A DNA stretch of 64,000 nucleotides, from the NCBI GenBank assembly GCA_023634235.1, contig JAMKCF010000011.1:6280001-6344000 (forward strand), written 5' to 3'. The notes beneath the pieces are model-generated. The model had not been told where the DNA came from and did not search any database. It saw nothing but the letters and a program-made list of their open reading frames with translations. Both the position numbers and the translations under genes were made by a program. Source of the stretch: Pisaster brevispinus. Taxonomy: Eukaryota > Echinodermata > Asteroidea > Forcipulatida > Asteriidae. Below, in pieces: positions 24,701 to 37,262 of the stretch. Every line of letters begins with the position of its first letter. Within the stretch, counting starts at the first letter, position 1.

Positions 24701-25684
24701 TTTTTAAAGAAACTTGATGAAGAAAAACCTAACCAGATTTTGTGTTTTGTACATAACTTTCATGGGGGACACTCAGACCATGGCAGGAAAATGTCTCTGA
24801 TCATGTGATTGGGCTCTGGCTGCTCTGGCTGCCCAACCCATGGTATTAGCTCCTATACAACGAGCAAAGTAACAACAACCGAAAACTAATGGGGAGCTTC
24901 AGAACTCAATGTGGCAGCCGGCCAGGAACTTGTAAATTTCCACTGTTGGTAAAAAGTTCCATTACCAGAAACAAATTCCAATGGATTTATCTGGTAATCC
25001 CGCTGCAACTTAGAGTCCACAGTACTCTCCTGAATTGGATTTGATCGACATAGAACAAGGGGCGTTCCTTTTACTAATAAACACCTTTTAGTTTTAAGGT
25101 ACCTTGTCAAAACCCAATACAGGCGTAAATTAAACACCATTGGTGCTGTCTTTTCCCCCCTTCTTTTTATTTATTTTTTTGGTAAATAAATATATGTGCT
25201 CTTTGGAGGTAATGTTGGTAAATATTTTGAGGGAAAGTAGTTCCATTGTTTGTTTGTTTTAAAGGAGTTCACTAATTTCAATTTTCCAGTTAAACCAATT
25301 TGCTGTAAACGTAAAGATGTTAGGAATAAAAAAATGCCCACTAAATGTATTTGCTTTTGCCAGATTAAACATTGTGTCTTAATTCAAAATACAGAGTGGT
25401 CCAAAACTCATCCAGAGACAGGTGATGTATCCTGGGAGATGCGACAACCCTCCCCCAATTATTTTCCCCAGTTGGCACTTTGAAACTCAGTCGGCCAATG
25501 AAGCACTAAAGTCAAGTTGAACAAGGGAAGCCAGACTAAAATTCTATGCTTTGCCGACCAGAACTCATTATTTTGTTTACTTTAAGAACACTAATTGGCA
25601 GAGAAAGTGGTTATCCATACTCCCTCTCCCGCAAAGGAAATTCCAGCTCGAAAATTAGCATCCATTCGCCCTCGAATAAAAAAT

Positions 25685-25945
25685 CAGCCATGTGAATTTC
25701 AGGAGTTTTCTTGATTTTATTCCCCCCCCCCGAACTTCCAAGAGCCTTCAAATTTTCTTAAAAGAAGTTTGTCACCACACATTGTGTCCAAACCCTGTAG
25801 TTTTATATTTCTGGTGATGCACAGAGTCTGTAAACCCTCCTGAATTGTAACATCTGGGAGGGTTCCCGGTCTAGAATAAGAGGAAACCCGAAGCCAGTAA
25901 GTAATTTTTTCAGGAATTTTCACATTCATCAAATCCTCATCCCTG
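25685..25945 (+). repeat. Dispersed repeat family F, copy 2
   Basis: Starts tttcaggagttttcttgatt with a C tract. Contains tgtgtccaaaccctgtagtt, ctggtgatgcacagagtctg, cctcctgaattgtaacatct and caggaattttcac. Confidence 0.7.
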
Positions 25946-26584
25946 AAAAAATTAATAATTTAAAATGCCCTTCCTGCGCCCCCTGCCCAGAGAGACCCCT
26001 CGTAGGAACACTAGGCCCCGGTATAGGATGTGTTGCAGTCAGACTCTGTTGCACTGCAACAGAGGAGGCCAACCTGGGCTATAGGAGAGGAACACCAACT
26101 TCCCAAGTGTCATCCTTCATTTGTCCTTAGAAGTACTTGCACATGTACACATGTAGGTCACTTGGTTTGAAGTGTGGCTTCAAGGCAGGCTTTACACATT
26201 CCCGGGACTCATTTATGTCACCGGCCACAATGTGAAATGTTAAAGGGCATGTACATATCATACTTTGGGAAGAGTAAATCATTTCACATCCTAAACTAGT
26301 TTTCACTCTCTGATTTGAGGATTTATAACGCATTGATCGATCTAGTTACATTATTCAGAGGGGCAGAAATATTAGTGACAGGTTTACTGTAGGCAAAGTT
26401 TTTTGAGTTATTACTCTTAGGAATGTACAGACCCATATATTTTTGATTGTCCGACGATGTCGTGTTTCAAATTTCGCTTTTGAAAGAGTATCAAATAAAA
26501 TGTCATTTTACACCATTTCAGTGCGAGGTTAGAGACTTGTTGTGATTTTTTTTCCCCCACCCACTATCAATGAGAGGTCTATCT

Positions 26585-26732
26585 ATAGACCTTTATCATG
26601 CTGCCGCCATCTTGGTCATGTTCCCTGTATCAAGTAACAGTATTGGATGCTAATATTCACTGTACAAAAAAGGTACCAGATTATTTTTCCTTCCAGCCTC
26701 GGTTTGGTTACATTGAGATGATAAAGGTCTAT
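26585..26732. mobile_element. Short MITE-like element, atagacctttatcat ends
   Basis: atagacctttatcatg opposes gatgataaaggtctat. Related end sequences (tagacctt) occur at the 10.9- and 41.5-kb elements. Confidence 0.6.
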
Positions 26733-27446
26733 TGGGAAAAATGATTGCTTCACGAAACTGAATTTGACCTTGGAGCCCCTCTTTAAAAAACGCATGATCC
26801 ACGGCCAAAATGCAACCCTCCTCAATGCTTCGGGAATGCTATCACGTTCACAGTGTTATTGCAGGTAGACCCTGGTTGTGACACTATGAACTGCAGAGTG
26901 TATAGCAGAAAGGATAAGTACTACCCCATGTGTGTCTGTCATGACACTTGGTGACTCTATTTGTTTTTCTTATAGGCTGACTGCCTTCTGTGTTGGGTTG
27001 GAGTTATATATTTTTTTTTGGGGGGGCGAGTGTCCGTGTACTTGCAAAGACTGTGGAAAACCAGTCATTTTTTCATGCACTTTAATTAGAAATGTTACAT
27101 TGATCAGGAGTTGGTTTTGAACGCCAAGTTTTTGTGCTTGTAGAAGATATGTCTCGTGCCTTTTGTGTACCCTATCCATAAGCAGTAAATCAAGATTATA
27201 ACTGATGCTGATATGCACCAATCATTTGGGTTTATATCATAACCTCAGAAATATTGCAACCATTTACGAGGTTCATATTAACGTGTATTTATAAACACAC
27301 ACGTTTGAATGCTGAGAGTTATTACATGCCATTTTGAGTTTGTCATGCCCATAGATATTCACTTTCTCTGTATCAAGGACAGACGTAGGCCCGCATTGGG
27401 GTTTTATCTGGGGACTTGTGAATTAAGTTCATAGTTGTCAGTGTAT

Positions 27447-27679
27447 GGTATAGATAAGTTGCAATATGACGTAAGTCGCCATCTTTACGGGCAATTTGGA
27501 ACACGCAGTCATGTGTTTCGCGTGAGAACGGCGTGCAGCACGCGCACATTTCACAAAACTCATTGCACGATTGGTTGGTAAACTGTGCGGCTGCGTTAAT
27601 AATTTGAGCGCTTGACGCGCCTGCAAGCCAAAATGCAATTTGCCCGTAAAGATGGCGTCTATTGGGAACTATCTATACC
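27447..27679. mobile_element. MITE-like element with ggtatagata ends
   Basis: ggtatagataagttgc opposes aactatctatacc; inside, cgccatctttacgggcaatt is inverted as aatttgcccgtaaagatggc g. The middle is rich in CG dinucleotides. Confidence 0.75.
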
Positions 27680-27769
27680 ACGTGTTTGGCCGTTTGTCAC
27701 GATATATTTAAATAAATTACAAGTTAGCATATATTACAAATAAACGACCTACTTCACTACAATCCAATC

Positions 27770-28030
27770 AGGCAGGTGATTTCTCAGGTTTTTTTCCCTG
27801 ATTTTCTTGAGCATTCAAATGTTTTTGATAGAAGTAAAGCAGTCACCAAAAAAAAGAAGGAAATAGTCCACATTGTGTCCAAACCTGTAGGTTTGTATTT
27901 ATGATGATCCACAGAGTCTGTAAACCTGAATATTGTAACATCTGGGAGGATCCAGGCCTCAAACAAGGGGGGAACCGTACTCTCAAACCATTTTCCAGGA
28001 GTTTTTACATTTATCCAATGTCATCCCTGT
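27770..28030 (+). repeat. Dispersed repeat family F, copy 3
   Basis: Contains gtgatttctcaggttttttt, tgtgtccaaacctgtaggtt, tgatccacagagtctgtaaa, ttgtaacatctgggagg and caggagtttttac, in family order. Confidence 0.7.
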
Positions 28031-31000
28031 CTGTTTCACCTTCTTAATGTTATCATTTAGTCGACCAGAAAGGTTCACAGAAATAAACACGTACTTGATA
28101 AAATCTAATAAAAAAAATTGAAATTGTAATCCAGAAATCGGTAAGGACTTTTAAGCCAACAAAACAGTTGTAGATCAAGCATGTCCAGGCAAGAAAACAG
28201 GAACTACTGGAATCAGGCCACAATAACCCATTCTAAGATGGCCAGGATTGGACCTAAACCCACTGCGCTTTCTGACCGGAAGCCCATTGATTTAACCCAA
28301 GAGTGGGAAACGCATCCTCAACAAATACATACAAAACAGTAAAAGGCAAACGTTGGAAATCAATATTTATGATCGAACAAATATGTCCAAGTTTATACAC
28401 CACTGTGCATGTACATGGTAAGAAAATAAGAAAAAAAAGCACAATAGAATCAGACTGACCTCTACAACGAAATATATAAGACAAAGCAAATATATTTCGA
28501 AATATAAATAAGTAAATTAACACAATGGCAAATCTTAATAAAGTTGGATTTGATTGGCAAAAAAACAACAACCGAAAAAAGAAAGCTGTTATACGTTTTC
28601 ATGAATTGTCACGATAAAAAAAAACATGACTATCTGCTTTCACTTCTGCTACAGATGAAAAATTGTAAATAAATTTTCTAGGGTTTTCACCACATAAAAA
28701 CAACAACCTCCTGCTAAAATCCTATAAGGATGGGGACGTAAAACAGGTGCACATTTTGTATGTAGGACATAGTGGCACCTTTTGCCCTTGTCAATTTACA
28801 CCTTGTTGTACTTGGAATAAAAATCCCAAACTCTGGCCTATTTCTCTATCAACAGGAATGTTTTGTGGTAAAGGAAGCGCTCACTTTTTTAAGTTCGTAA
28901 ACGGACTTTGAAAGTTTGGGCTGGTATTCTTGGATTTTTTTTCCACGCAGACAGGAAAAAATACATTTCCCTCGAATGTTATCGAGATCCCCAGTATTGA
29001 TCCAATTTAAGTCGTAAGATGCTTTTGACCTCCCTTAAGATATGATACGTTTAGAGAGTGTGAGAGACTGTAGCTGTCAGAGTGTTAGATGCGCGTTTGA
29101 GCTGTCAGCTCAGGATCAAACGCAACTTAGTTATTCTCACACCATTTGAAACCACAACTTGTCTAACTGAGTTAAGTATTCATGGGGGTGTACTTTAGTC
29201 ATAATACTGTACAAGTAAAACTCACTGCGTTGCATTCTGCATTCGTGAAGGAATGAGCTATGGGGAAAACATGTGCTTAAATATTTCTTTTCAAAAACTC
29301 ATTTTGGGTGGCAAACATTTTTTTTTACTCTTAACTTATAAAAAAAGAAGACCTGACCCATCATTGTAGGGCCGATTGGGAATATGGAAGTCAGATAACC
29401 CCTGGGTTAACTTACTGAGTGGTCTTTTCCCAGGAGTAAAAAATAAAAATAAAAAAAAATCTTAAAGTTGCATGGCACAATTTTCGCTTAAATATATATT
29501 TTGTTAACAATTATTATTCTCCGAACAAATTTTGACAGATAATAATGTTTCAAAATGAAAAAACATACACAAACTTTCACCACACAAAATACTGTTAGTC
29601 ACGTATGCAAAAATGGCTGATGGATGTGAGATTATGTTGGAATCCCGAGAATAATTAATTTTAAAACTGATTACCATTAATCATTGGCTGACTTTTCCCA
29701 TGCAATACCTTAAATGAGGGCTTGTAAATGTCACAAATCTATAAAAATAGCTATTTAAAGTTTAAATCCATATTTTGTTGTTGTCAAAAATGCAAAAGAC
29801 ACACAGACACTCACAAAAAAGCATGTTTAAAAAGTGGAATTTAACAAATTTATGGAAAAATAGAATTCTATTCACAGCAGTAAATGAAGTGATGTTTATT
29901 TGCTTTGACCATGTTAACAAAAAAATAACAATCCACCAATCAAATTCTGCAATCTTGGGCACCCATATTAATTTGTTAGAGGTACTTACGAGCCCAAGTG
30001 AAATAAATATAATGACCAATCAAATTTTATAAAATCGTGGTACAATTTCACTTTTAAGACTAAAGTTTGGTTCTTAAGAATGCAAAGAGCTCTCCTCAGT
30101 TATTTATCCAGAGCAGTTTATAAAAGCTCTCCTTGTACTTTTTAAAATAAAGGACTGAAGAATAATGTACTATTTCTTCCATCAGCTTGGAAATTACCAA
30201 TCAAGTTTGAAATAGCATTCAACACGATGGTGTATTGCAACTCCAAGCATTTCCCACATTTATTGAACAGGAAACTGAAGGCTTTATATCTGTTTTAAAA
30301 AACTGTAAAAAAGTCATCTTACCTTGGTACAAAATCCTCGCCTGTCTTGAGATTGTGTCAATGGCTGTGCAAAAGTATTCCTTGAGTTCCTGACTCCACT
30401 TACAGTAAATACCTGAAGATTATTCACCAATAGTCCAAGGCTTCACATGTTTTTCCTTCCACTACACCAAGAAATCTGCAATATTTGGGGGGAAGAATAT
30501 CAAGAAAGTCAAATACTAGTTGTGATTTTTTTTCCAAGGGAGAGCAATAACTTGAAAAAGCTTGCAGCTCGAAGAATTTGAAGAGAAAAGTGAGGAATTC
30601 ACAAACAGGTTACTTGTCTGTCTGAGAGTCTTCCACAGTATTTTAGTACTTCCATGTAGGAAACGCTCCCAGGCGGCAGTTGTGAACTAGAATTAACAGA
30701 TATGATCTGATTAGGTTTCAATTAAGCTGGACGTGGAACAACAAGCCCGGAAGATTGTGGCTGGAAGTTTAGTCTCACCTTCAGAAAACTCTTTAAAAAG
30801 TTACTCTGCCGTCGGTGATTGTTGTACACAGCTTGGGTGGATATTTCTCAGAGAACTTGGACAGGAGATGCTGTCACATTGAGCACCAAGTCACTACTGC
30901 TGGAGAAACTTTCCAAGAGATAAAAAAAAGTTCAGTGTTGCAATCAGCCCTTGATGTGGCACTGTCTGTTATGCGGATGTGTGACAACACTTTTTTTAAG

Positions 31001-32600
31001 AGCGTCGGTCGGCATTCCCTCACATGAATCAACAGTGGGTCTGTCAGACAGACAGCTATGTGGCACCAATACCAACGTCAACTAAGTCAGTGACTTACTA
31101 CCATACCCTCTCCAAAACACTCCCAGTATGCACATGTAGATGATCAGTGATCACCAGAGAGAGAGAGAGAGAAAGAGAGAGCACTGATCAATCCAGGGCT
31201 GGGGTGTGTGGCAATCACACTGTGTGTTTTTGCCACAGCTCTATAGCCTTGCCTGGTCATCAACATCTATGTCCCCCCCCCTCCTTCTCACAGACAGTGA
31301 TGTCACTTATTGATTAAGTGACAGACATTAACTGCCTCAAGTCCATGGGCTGAACAGCATCCTTGACATACCTGGTGGTGTTAGGTGTTTTTTTTTCTTC
31401 CTTCATCACAAAGGATACATTGCTATTGTATCCAAGCCTTACATTTTCATGTTGGTTTAATGATTCAATGGTGACTTGTTTGTCAGACCCTGTTATCATC
31501 GAAGGATGACTTGAATGGGAAGTGTGATTTGCAGCATTCCAAGCATCGCTGACTGATTTTTATATTTTAGTATTTGTCATCTGACACCTCAACTTTTCAG
31601 CGTGATTGTAAGGCATCTATAAATATATATTTCAATGATGTACTTTAATTTGTATGACACCCAAGTAGGTCCTTGTCATTAGATTGGAGCAATTGTTGGT
31701 CACACGGCATTGATTATTGACACCATTTCGTGCCTTCCTCATTAAGCGTGCATTTTGGTACTATTCGCGGTACATTTTCATCCCTCTTTTTGCCAGAAGA
31801 CATGCAATCTTGTACATTTTGTTGATAGTTTTTCCCCACAAATGACAAAGAACTACTTGGATGTTATGTAAAACAAAATAAGTAAAGTTTTGCTTTCGTG
31901 CGGTGAGGAATATTTTCATGAGTTGAAAAGTGGAATGTTCCATTCAACCCGGTTTCACTTTGTTCAATGGAACGTTCCAAATTTTCAACTTATAAAAATA
32001 TCCCCACTGCACTCATAAACAGTCATTATTTGTATAATACTTTTAGCAAACACTTCTTATATTCAATTGAATTAGATTTGTGACGAAATTTGTAAGCGTG
32101 AAGACCATGACTTGGATAAAATCTGATCCTCACTTGCGGATAGATTCTATTTCAGCCCATGTAAGTGAATTAGGGCAACACTCCAACAAGTACTCCCAAG
32201 GCAAAACTTCCCTTTGTAGTGACACCGAGAAAAAAAAGAAAAAAAAAGTTTATCATGGTCACCGATTGTTGATTTCCGAGGCGTTAAACAATCATGAGGT
32301 TCACACCATTTTTGGTGAGCCATATAAACTGTTCATCATAGCTTTTTTTTTTATAAAACAGCAAACTGTGATTTAGGGTTGGAGGTTGAAAAGGCTTACT
32401 GTTTGGTTATCATTTAGGCATGAAATATAATCCAAACTTGAAGAGCTAGTGTATTTTATTTGTAATATAAACTGGTATATATTTTTTTGAGGGGGGGGGG
32501 GGAGGCAATTCCCAGTGGTGCTCTTGATGGTGGCCATTTCAGGCACACCAACTATTTTGTTGGCTGGAGGCAGTGAATTCCAGCACCATGGTCAATTAAG
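28030..32600. other. No confident gene
   Basis: AT-rich intergenic DNA. Two minus-strand signals, a consensus donor at 30322 and a 61-codon frame at 31314-31499, are treated as findings. Nothing else is convincing. Confidence 0.5.
31142..31185. repeat. (GA)n tract flanked by inverted gatcagtg
   Basis: A purine tract of GA dinucleotides is enclosed by gatcagtgatcacc on the left and gcactgatcaatc on the right, so the tract can sit in the loop of a short stem. Confidence 0.85.
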
Positions 32601-32637
32601 ATTTTTTTTGTGCTCATTTTGAGCTACACTTGTATCA

Positions 32638-32899
32638 AGGTAGTCTTGGTTTCAAGACGCTCCAGTCGTGTAATCATAAATACATGTTGTCACGAAGAAA
32701 AAACACATGTTTCTGCTAGAGGGCGTTATCATTCCTGTAACCGCTATCACCCCAAGAACCACTGTATGAGAGTGGTTTCAGGAATGACACTGATAGCCCC
32801 CACTGGGCAGCGAACGGTTCGTGGGGGCGATAGTGGTTTAGAAAGCGGTTAGGTTTTTGTGACTACACAACTGGAGCGTCTTGGAAACAAGACTGGTAT
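32638..32899. mobile_element. MITE-like element with ~40-bp inverted ends
   Basis: Left: agtcttggtttcaagacgct ccagtcgtgta; right inverse: tacacaactggagcgtcttg gaaacaagact. The middle has aaccgctatcaccccaaga opposing gggggcgatagtggtttag. A 'tatcaagg' occurs at both outer edges (32633 and 32898) and could be an 8-bp target duplication. Confidence 0.8.
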
Positions 32900-33189
32900 C
32901 AAGGAGACCCCTGCATCTAGTCGGAGGGTGGAGATTTTATTTTGAAATGCTATAAACAAGCTTACAGTCCCTCCATAGCAACTAGAGAGGATACAAAATA
33001 TGTTTTGCTTGTTTGAGGGAGTCCCAGATTGTGTTCCCTGGCCCAATGCCAATCGAAACATCCACTGACTAGGCAAAAAAACCAACCTCCCCTGCCCTGT
33101 ATGGCTCATCCCTAGTTACTGTAAACTGTGCTTCATAAATAGAAAGTTTAAAGCACTTTCTGCCATGACGTCTTTGTATTGCATATACT

Positions 33190-33425
33190 CTATGCATGTG
33201 ATTTCTCAGCATTTTTCCTGAATTAAGTTTTTTTTACGAAAAAACCTCTTTGAGCCTTCTCGGAAGAAGTATAAAGCAGCCATCACAATATCGTGTCCAA
33301 ACCTGCAGTTTTGTATTCCAAGTGATGTACTTATAGTCTGTAAGCCTACTCAATTGTAACACTTGGGCGTTCAGGGTCTTGAGGATGGGCAAACCATGAG
33401 GCATTCCAGACATTTTTCCTTGTTT
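33190..33425 (+). repeat. Dispersed repeat family F, copy 4
   Basis: Contains gtgatttctcagcatttttc, cgtgtccaaacctgcagttt, aagtgatgtacttatagtct and ctcaattgtaacacttggg. More diverged than copies 2 and 3. Confidence 0.65.
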
Positions 33426-34780
33426 TGTTTTTTTGCATTTCGTCAATTCTCCTCCATGGTATTTTCAGTTTGCAATTCACCATGTCAGGACAAATGGTGT
33501 CCCAGCTCCTTTTCTCTACATTTCGTGATATTAATTGCTATTTGACGTGAAGTTCCTGTGTTTTTTCCGTGGTTCGACCCATGATTTATCAATTGAACAC
33601 CTGCAATAGGCAAACTTTTGAAATATACCATGTACATGGGAGGAAGTCCAAAGCACTTTAGGGATTTTTCTATTTGTGAGGCCTCACACGAGCAAGTGCT
33701 CATGACAGATGACATTAATGTGTCCAAAGTGTTGCCAGATGTCAAATGTGAATGTTTCAGACCCAGCTCATAAATTGACACCATCCAAAGAGAGACGGAG
33801 GGACAAGGGGGGGGGGCAGGTGTTTGTTTTGTAACAGCACATTCCTGAGGTTTTCAAAATGTCACATCAAGATATTTCCATTCAAGTGTTCATGGTCATA
33901 AATTCTAGTATTTGTTGTTGTTGCTGTTTTCTTATTGGAGTCTGGACATCGAATAAAAAAAAAAAAAAGAGGAAGATAAAAAAGAGAAAAAAGCTGGTTA
34001 CCAACAATGATGTAAGATTAGAAAGAAAAATAAAGTTTCTGTTTGGCTATAGATTGATTGGATATTTCAAGGGGAAGTTTGTGAATGGTTGGATATACGA
34101 GAAGAAAAAAACTGAACAATTACAATTTATAAGGTGCTGGTCTATCAAGATCATAGCACACATAATAGAAATTAACGTGGATAGAGATTCCCTAACTACA
34201 AATGGAAAAATAGTTTTATAAACACCGAGTTTTTCACATTAAAACTCTAGAAATTTCCATTCCAAAAAGTCCAGAATTCAAAGGGGGGGGGGGCATGGTC
34301 ATCATTTTGGGGGGTTTGTTCCCCCTTGCCCCCCCCCCCCTTAGTTACGCCACTGTATGTACTAGAAGAGAAGTCTCCAGTAATTCTGAATAATTCTATG
34401 GAAAATGTGTATTAAAACAGGTTACAAATACAGTTGGTATATAGTGTGGTAAAAGAAAAGTCTCCATACAAAAATGCAGCCAAAACGCTTAGATGCTTGT
34501 AATTCATTCTTGATGTTTACGACTGTGTGTAAACTGTTGAATTGTCATCGTGCTAATTACCGGTAATTACTGCTTTTCCTGCGGGGGGGGGGGGGGTACT
34601 CTCCACCCAACAAAATGTATGTACAGGAGGAAACTGAGATCCTAAGACGCATGGAATTCTGCCATGTGTAAAATATTGACTGTATTACTGCTACAGTGAA
34701 CTAACATGCACTCCATACACTGACTGAGTTTGTCCCTAGGTTTGAGATTTTGGGGGAGGTCGGGGACTAGCTTTGGAAAG

Positions 34781-35120
34781 TTTGTACAAAGTGTGTCATG
34801 TCTCATCGAGATATCCATGACAAGTTTTGTTTAGTTTGATGTTCATGGTGTAGCTTGGAGATGTGCCATCATTCTGGAAGAAGATCCATGACAAGTTTGT
34901 ACAAAGTGTGTCATGTCTCATCGAGATATCCATGACAAGTTTTGTTTAGTTTGATGTTCATTAGGCTTTTTGAGATATGGTGAACACTATAGAAGTGCAT
35001 TGTTTGGTTTGGGCAGAGTCACCCAAACCTAATAGTGTCATAGTATTGTGTCCACCATATCTCTAAATGGCTTATGGTGTAGCTTGGAGATGTGTGCCAT
35101 CATTCTGGAAGAAGATTTCA
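34781..35120. repeat. Perfect 66-bp direct repeat within an A-B-A-B module
   Basis: Unit A (tttgtacaaagtgtgtcatg ... gatgttcat) is identical at 34781-34846 and 34896-34961. Unit B (ggtgtagcttggagatgtg... ctggaagaagat) occurs at 34847-34885 and 35078-35118. Between the last A and B is an imperfect inverted repeat (gagatatggtgaacactat opposing tattgtgtccaccatatctc). Confidence 0.9.
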
Positions 35121-35989
35121 GGAAATACTTCTTAGTTAAGAACAAATTTAGTTAATATAAAGGGCCGTTCAGAATAATCAATGCTTAGAAATTTCAATTT
35201 TTCCCCAAAAAATGTTGGGTGGGTGGGTCAAAAGAAATCCCCCCCCCAAAAAAAACCCATCTCTCATGCAGTAGGTGGTGAATTCCAGTGTCAGGTGGGG
35301 GGCTAATGCACAAAGTAGCCATGACAAATTACACCTAAATTACCTCAAATTGCTTTCAAATTGGACGGTTTAGTTTTTTTGAAATTGCCTAAAATTTGTT
35401 GAACGCCCACATATATCGGGTCGTACACAACACCCCTGGAGATAGGTCCAGTGGAATACTGGACATCAGGAATTTGTTAAGTCATTAATATTGATTTACG
35501 TTTTTTTATTACTGATGGAGGGACCTTATATCTATTATATTTCCTGTGGATAATCTGGGATTGTCGACCGGTGTTTGTCCGAAAAATAGTTGCGTTGCAA
35601 ATCTCACGGTAAGTCACTGGGATAAATTGGAGTTAAATTGAAACCCTAAAAACTATTGAGAAAATTGTTTAGAAACAAAATACCAGAGTAATTGGTAACA
35701 TCGAGTACTCCGTGGGACCTCGATATTCTCTACAAAAAGTAATATTCGCGGGTAATTTAATTTGTTACAAAGTGAACCCATTTTCCAACCCAATTTTCTT
35801 TTAGGATTTTTTGAACGAAAGAATTTTGTTTTGGGGTCAGTTGGACCATTGATTTCTCTCAGGTGGTCTCTTTAAATCAGGATTGCATTCGATTGGTTAT
35901 CATCAACAACAACAAAAACTGATTGGTTTAAATCTAATACTTAATATCCTAGTGACTATAGATCGAGGCACTGTACAACATTGCCATGT

Positions 35990-36246
35990 TCATCAGGCAC
36001 ACTTAAACTATTCCTCAAACTTTCTCAACTCCCCTTGGGAGCATACAACCCCAAGCTTCTTAAATTAGGGGTTAATCTGACACAATATACTGTCTCACTC
36101 TCGGGCCCTCTCACCATCCCATTATACACCTGGGTTAAGAGAAGAAATTATGGTTCAGTGCCTTGGCTCAAGGAATCGAACCCACACTCCTGATGATTCA
36201 GTCATCCGAACTTGAGTCTGATGCCACTGACGGCTTGGCCATGATA
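35990..36246 (-). mobile_element. tRNA-derived SINE, family C-like
   Basis: Read on the minus strand it has an A box (ggccaagccgtcagtggca), B box (gtgggttcgattccttgag) and the body phrase cttctcttaacccaggtgta, shared with the 53.9-kb copy. Two apparent frames on the plus strand here are antisense to it. Confidence 0.7.
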
Positions 36247-37074
36247 CTCCACAAAGCTCATTCATTTTTATAAAGTTCATACCAGTGACTAATACTCCAG
36301 AGAACTACGACCCTGCCATCGAAAACACTGTCAAAGTCAAGGAAATAGCAACCGAAATTATTTTTGACCACCCGAGGGCGCTTTCAACTGCGAATTTCCT
36401 TGCAGCTCATTGACAGTTTATCTTATTTTGACAGCCTGTATGTTATTTTCCTGTATCAATGGCCAAATAGATAAAAGTAATAATAAAAAAAGAAAGATAA
36501 AAACATTTTGATTCACTTGTTATGCATCATCTAAATTTGGTTCACACACGCTCTCATATGGTAACAAAATGACCCCTGTCCAACTTGTAATCATTGTGTA
36601 TATGTCTAAAGATTTTAAATAAATAAATAAATAAAATACTGCGAGTTGAAGACACCACAAATTACCTTCGCTTATTTTGATTGACACAATTGAAATAAGG
36701 CAGATATTAATCAAATTCCTGACAATACCTTTTGTTGTTGTTTTTACTCAAGAATGACCATGGAATTTGATGAAATTTTCCCAGATTGGTCGGATAGTTT
36801 ATTGAAAACTAGAAAGTAATTTTGTATTAATTAATTTATTTATTCTTCCAGAAAACAATGATGTATCATCCTTTTAACTAAACAGTAACAAAATTCATTC
36901 AAAAAATGACGAAAGAAAAACCCCAACCTATCTGCCTTGGGTTGAATAATGCGTTCTTTCCAAGTGTCTATTAAATTATTTGGTTTACCCGTACACCAAT
37001 GTGTGTAAAAAGTATACTGAATGTACTCAGAACTTTTGTGAGTCCTGAGAAGAAGAAAAAATTGCCTGTAGCTA

Positions 37075-37262
37075 CTGGGCCATCTTGGTGATCAAGTGTA
37101 AGACATCTGCTCTAGAATGGCAAAGGTAGTGGGTTCGAATCCCACCTGAGTAATATGCCTGTGGATTTTTTTTTTCACAGGACTCAGGAAAGTACTGAGT
37201 ATACAGTGCTTTACACACATCGGTGTATGGGTAAAACCAAATAAAAATCTTTATCCACCGAT
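37075..37262 (+). mobile_element. Short tRNA-derived SINE, family A (best copy)
   Basis: The A-box region is ggtgatcaagtgtaagacat, the B box ggttcgaatcccacc, and the tail gcctgtggattttttttttc followed by gtatacagtgctttacacac and atcggtgtatggg. It matches the 3.4-kb copy throughout. Confidence 0.8.

Noticed and set aside
33859..34221. 120-residue Lys-rich plus-strand frame
   Set aside because: Its length comes from A-rich runs (poly-Lys) and AT bias; no supporting signals.
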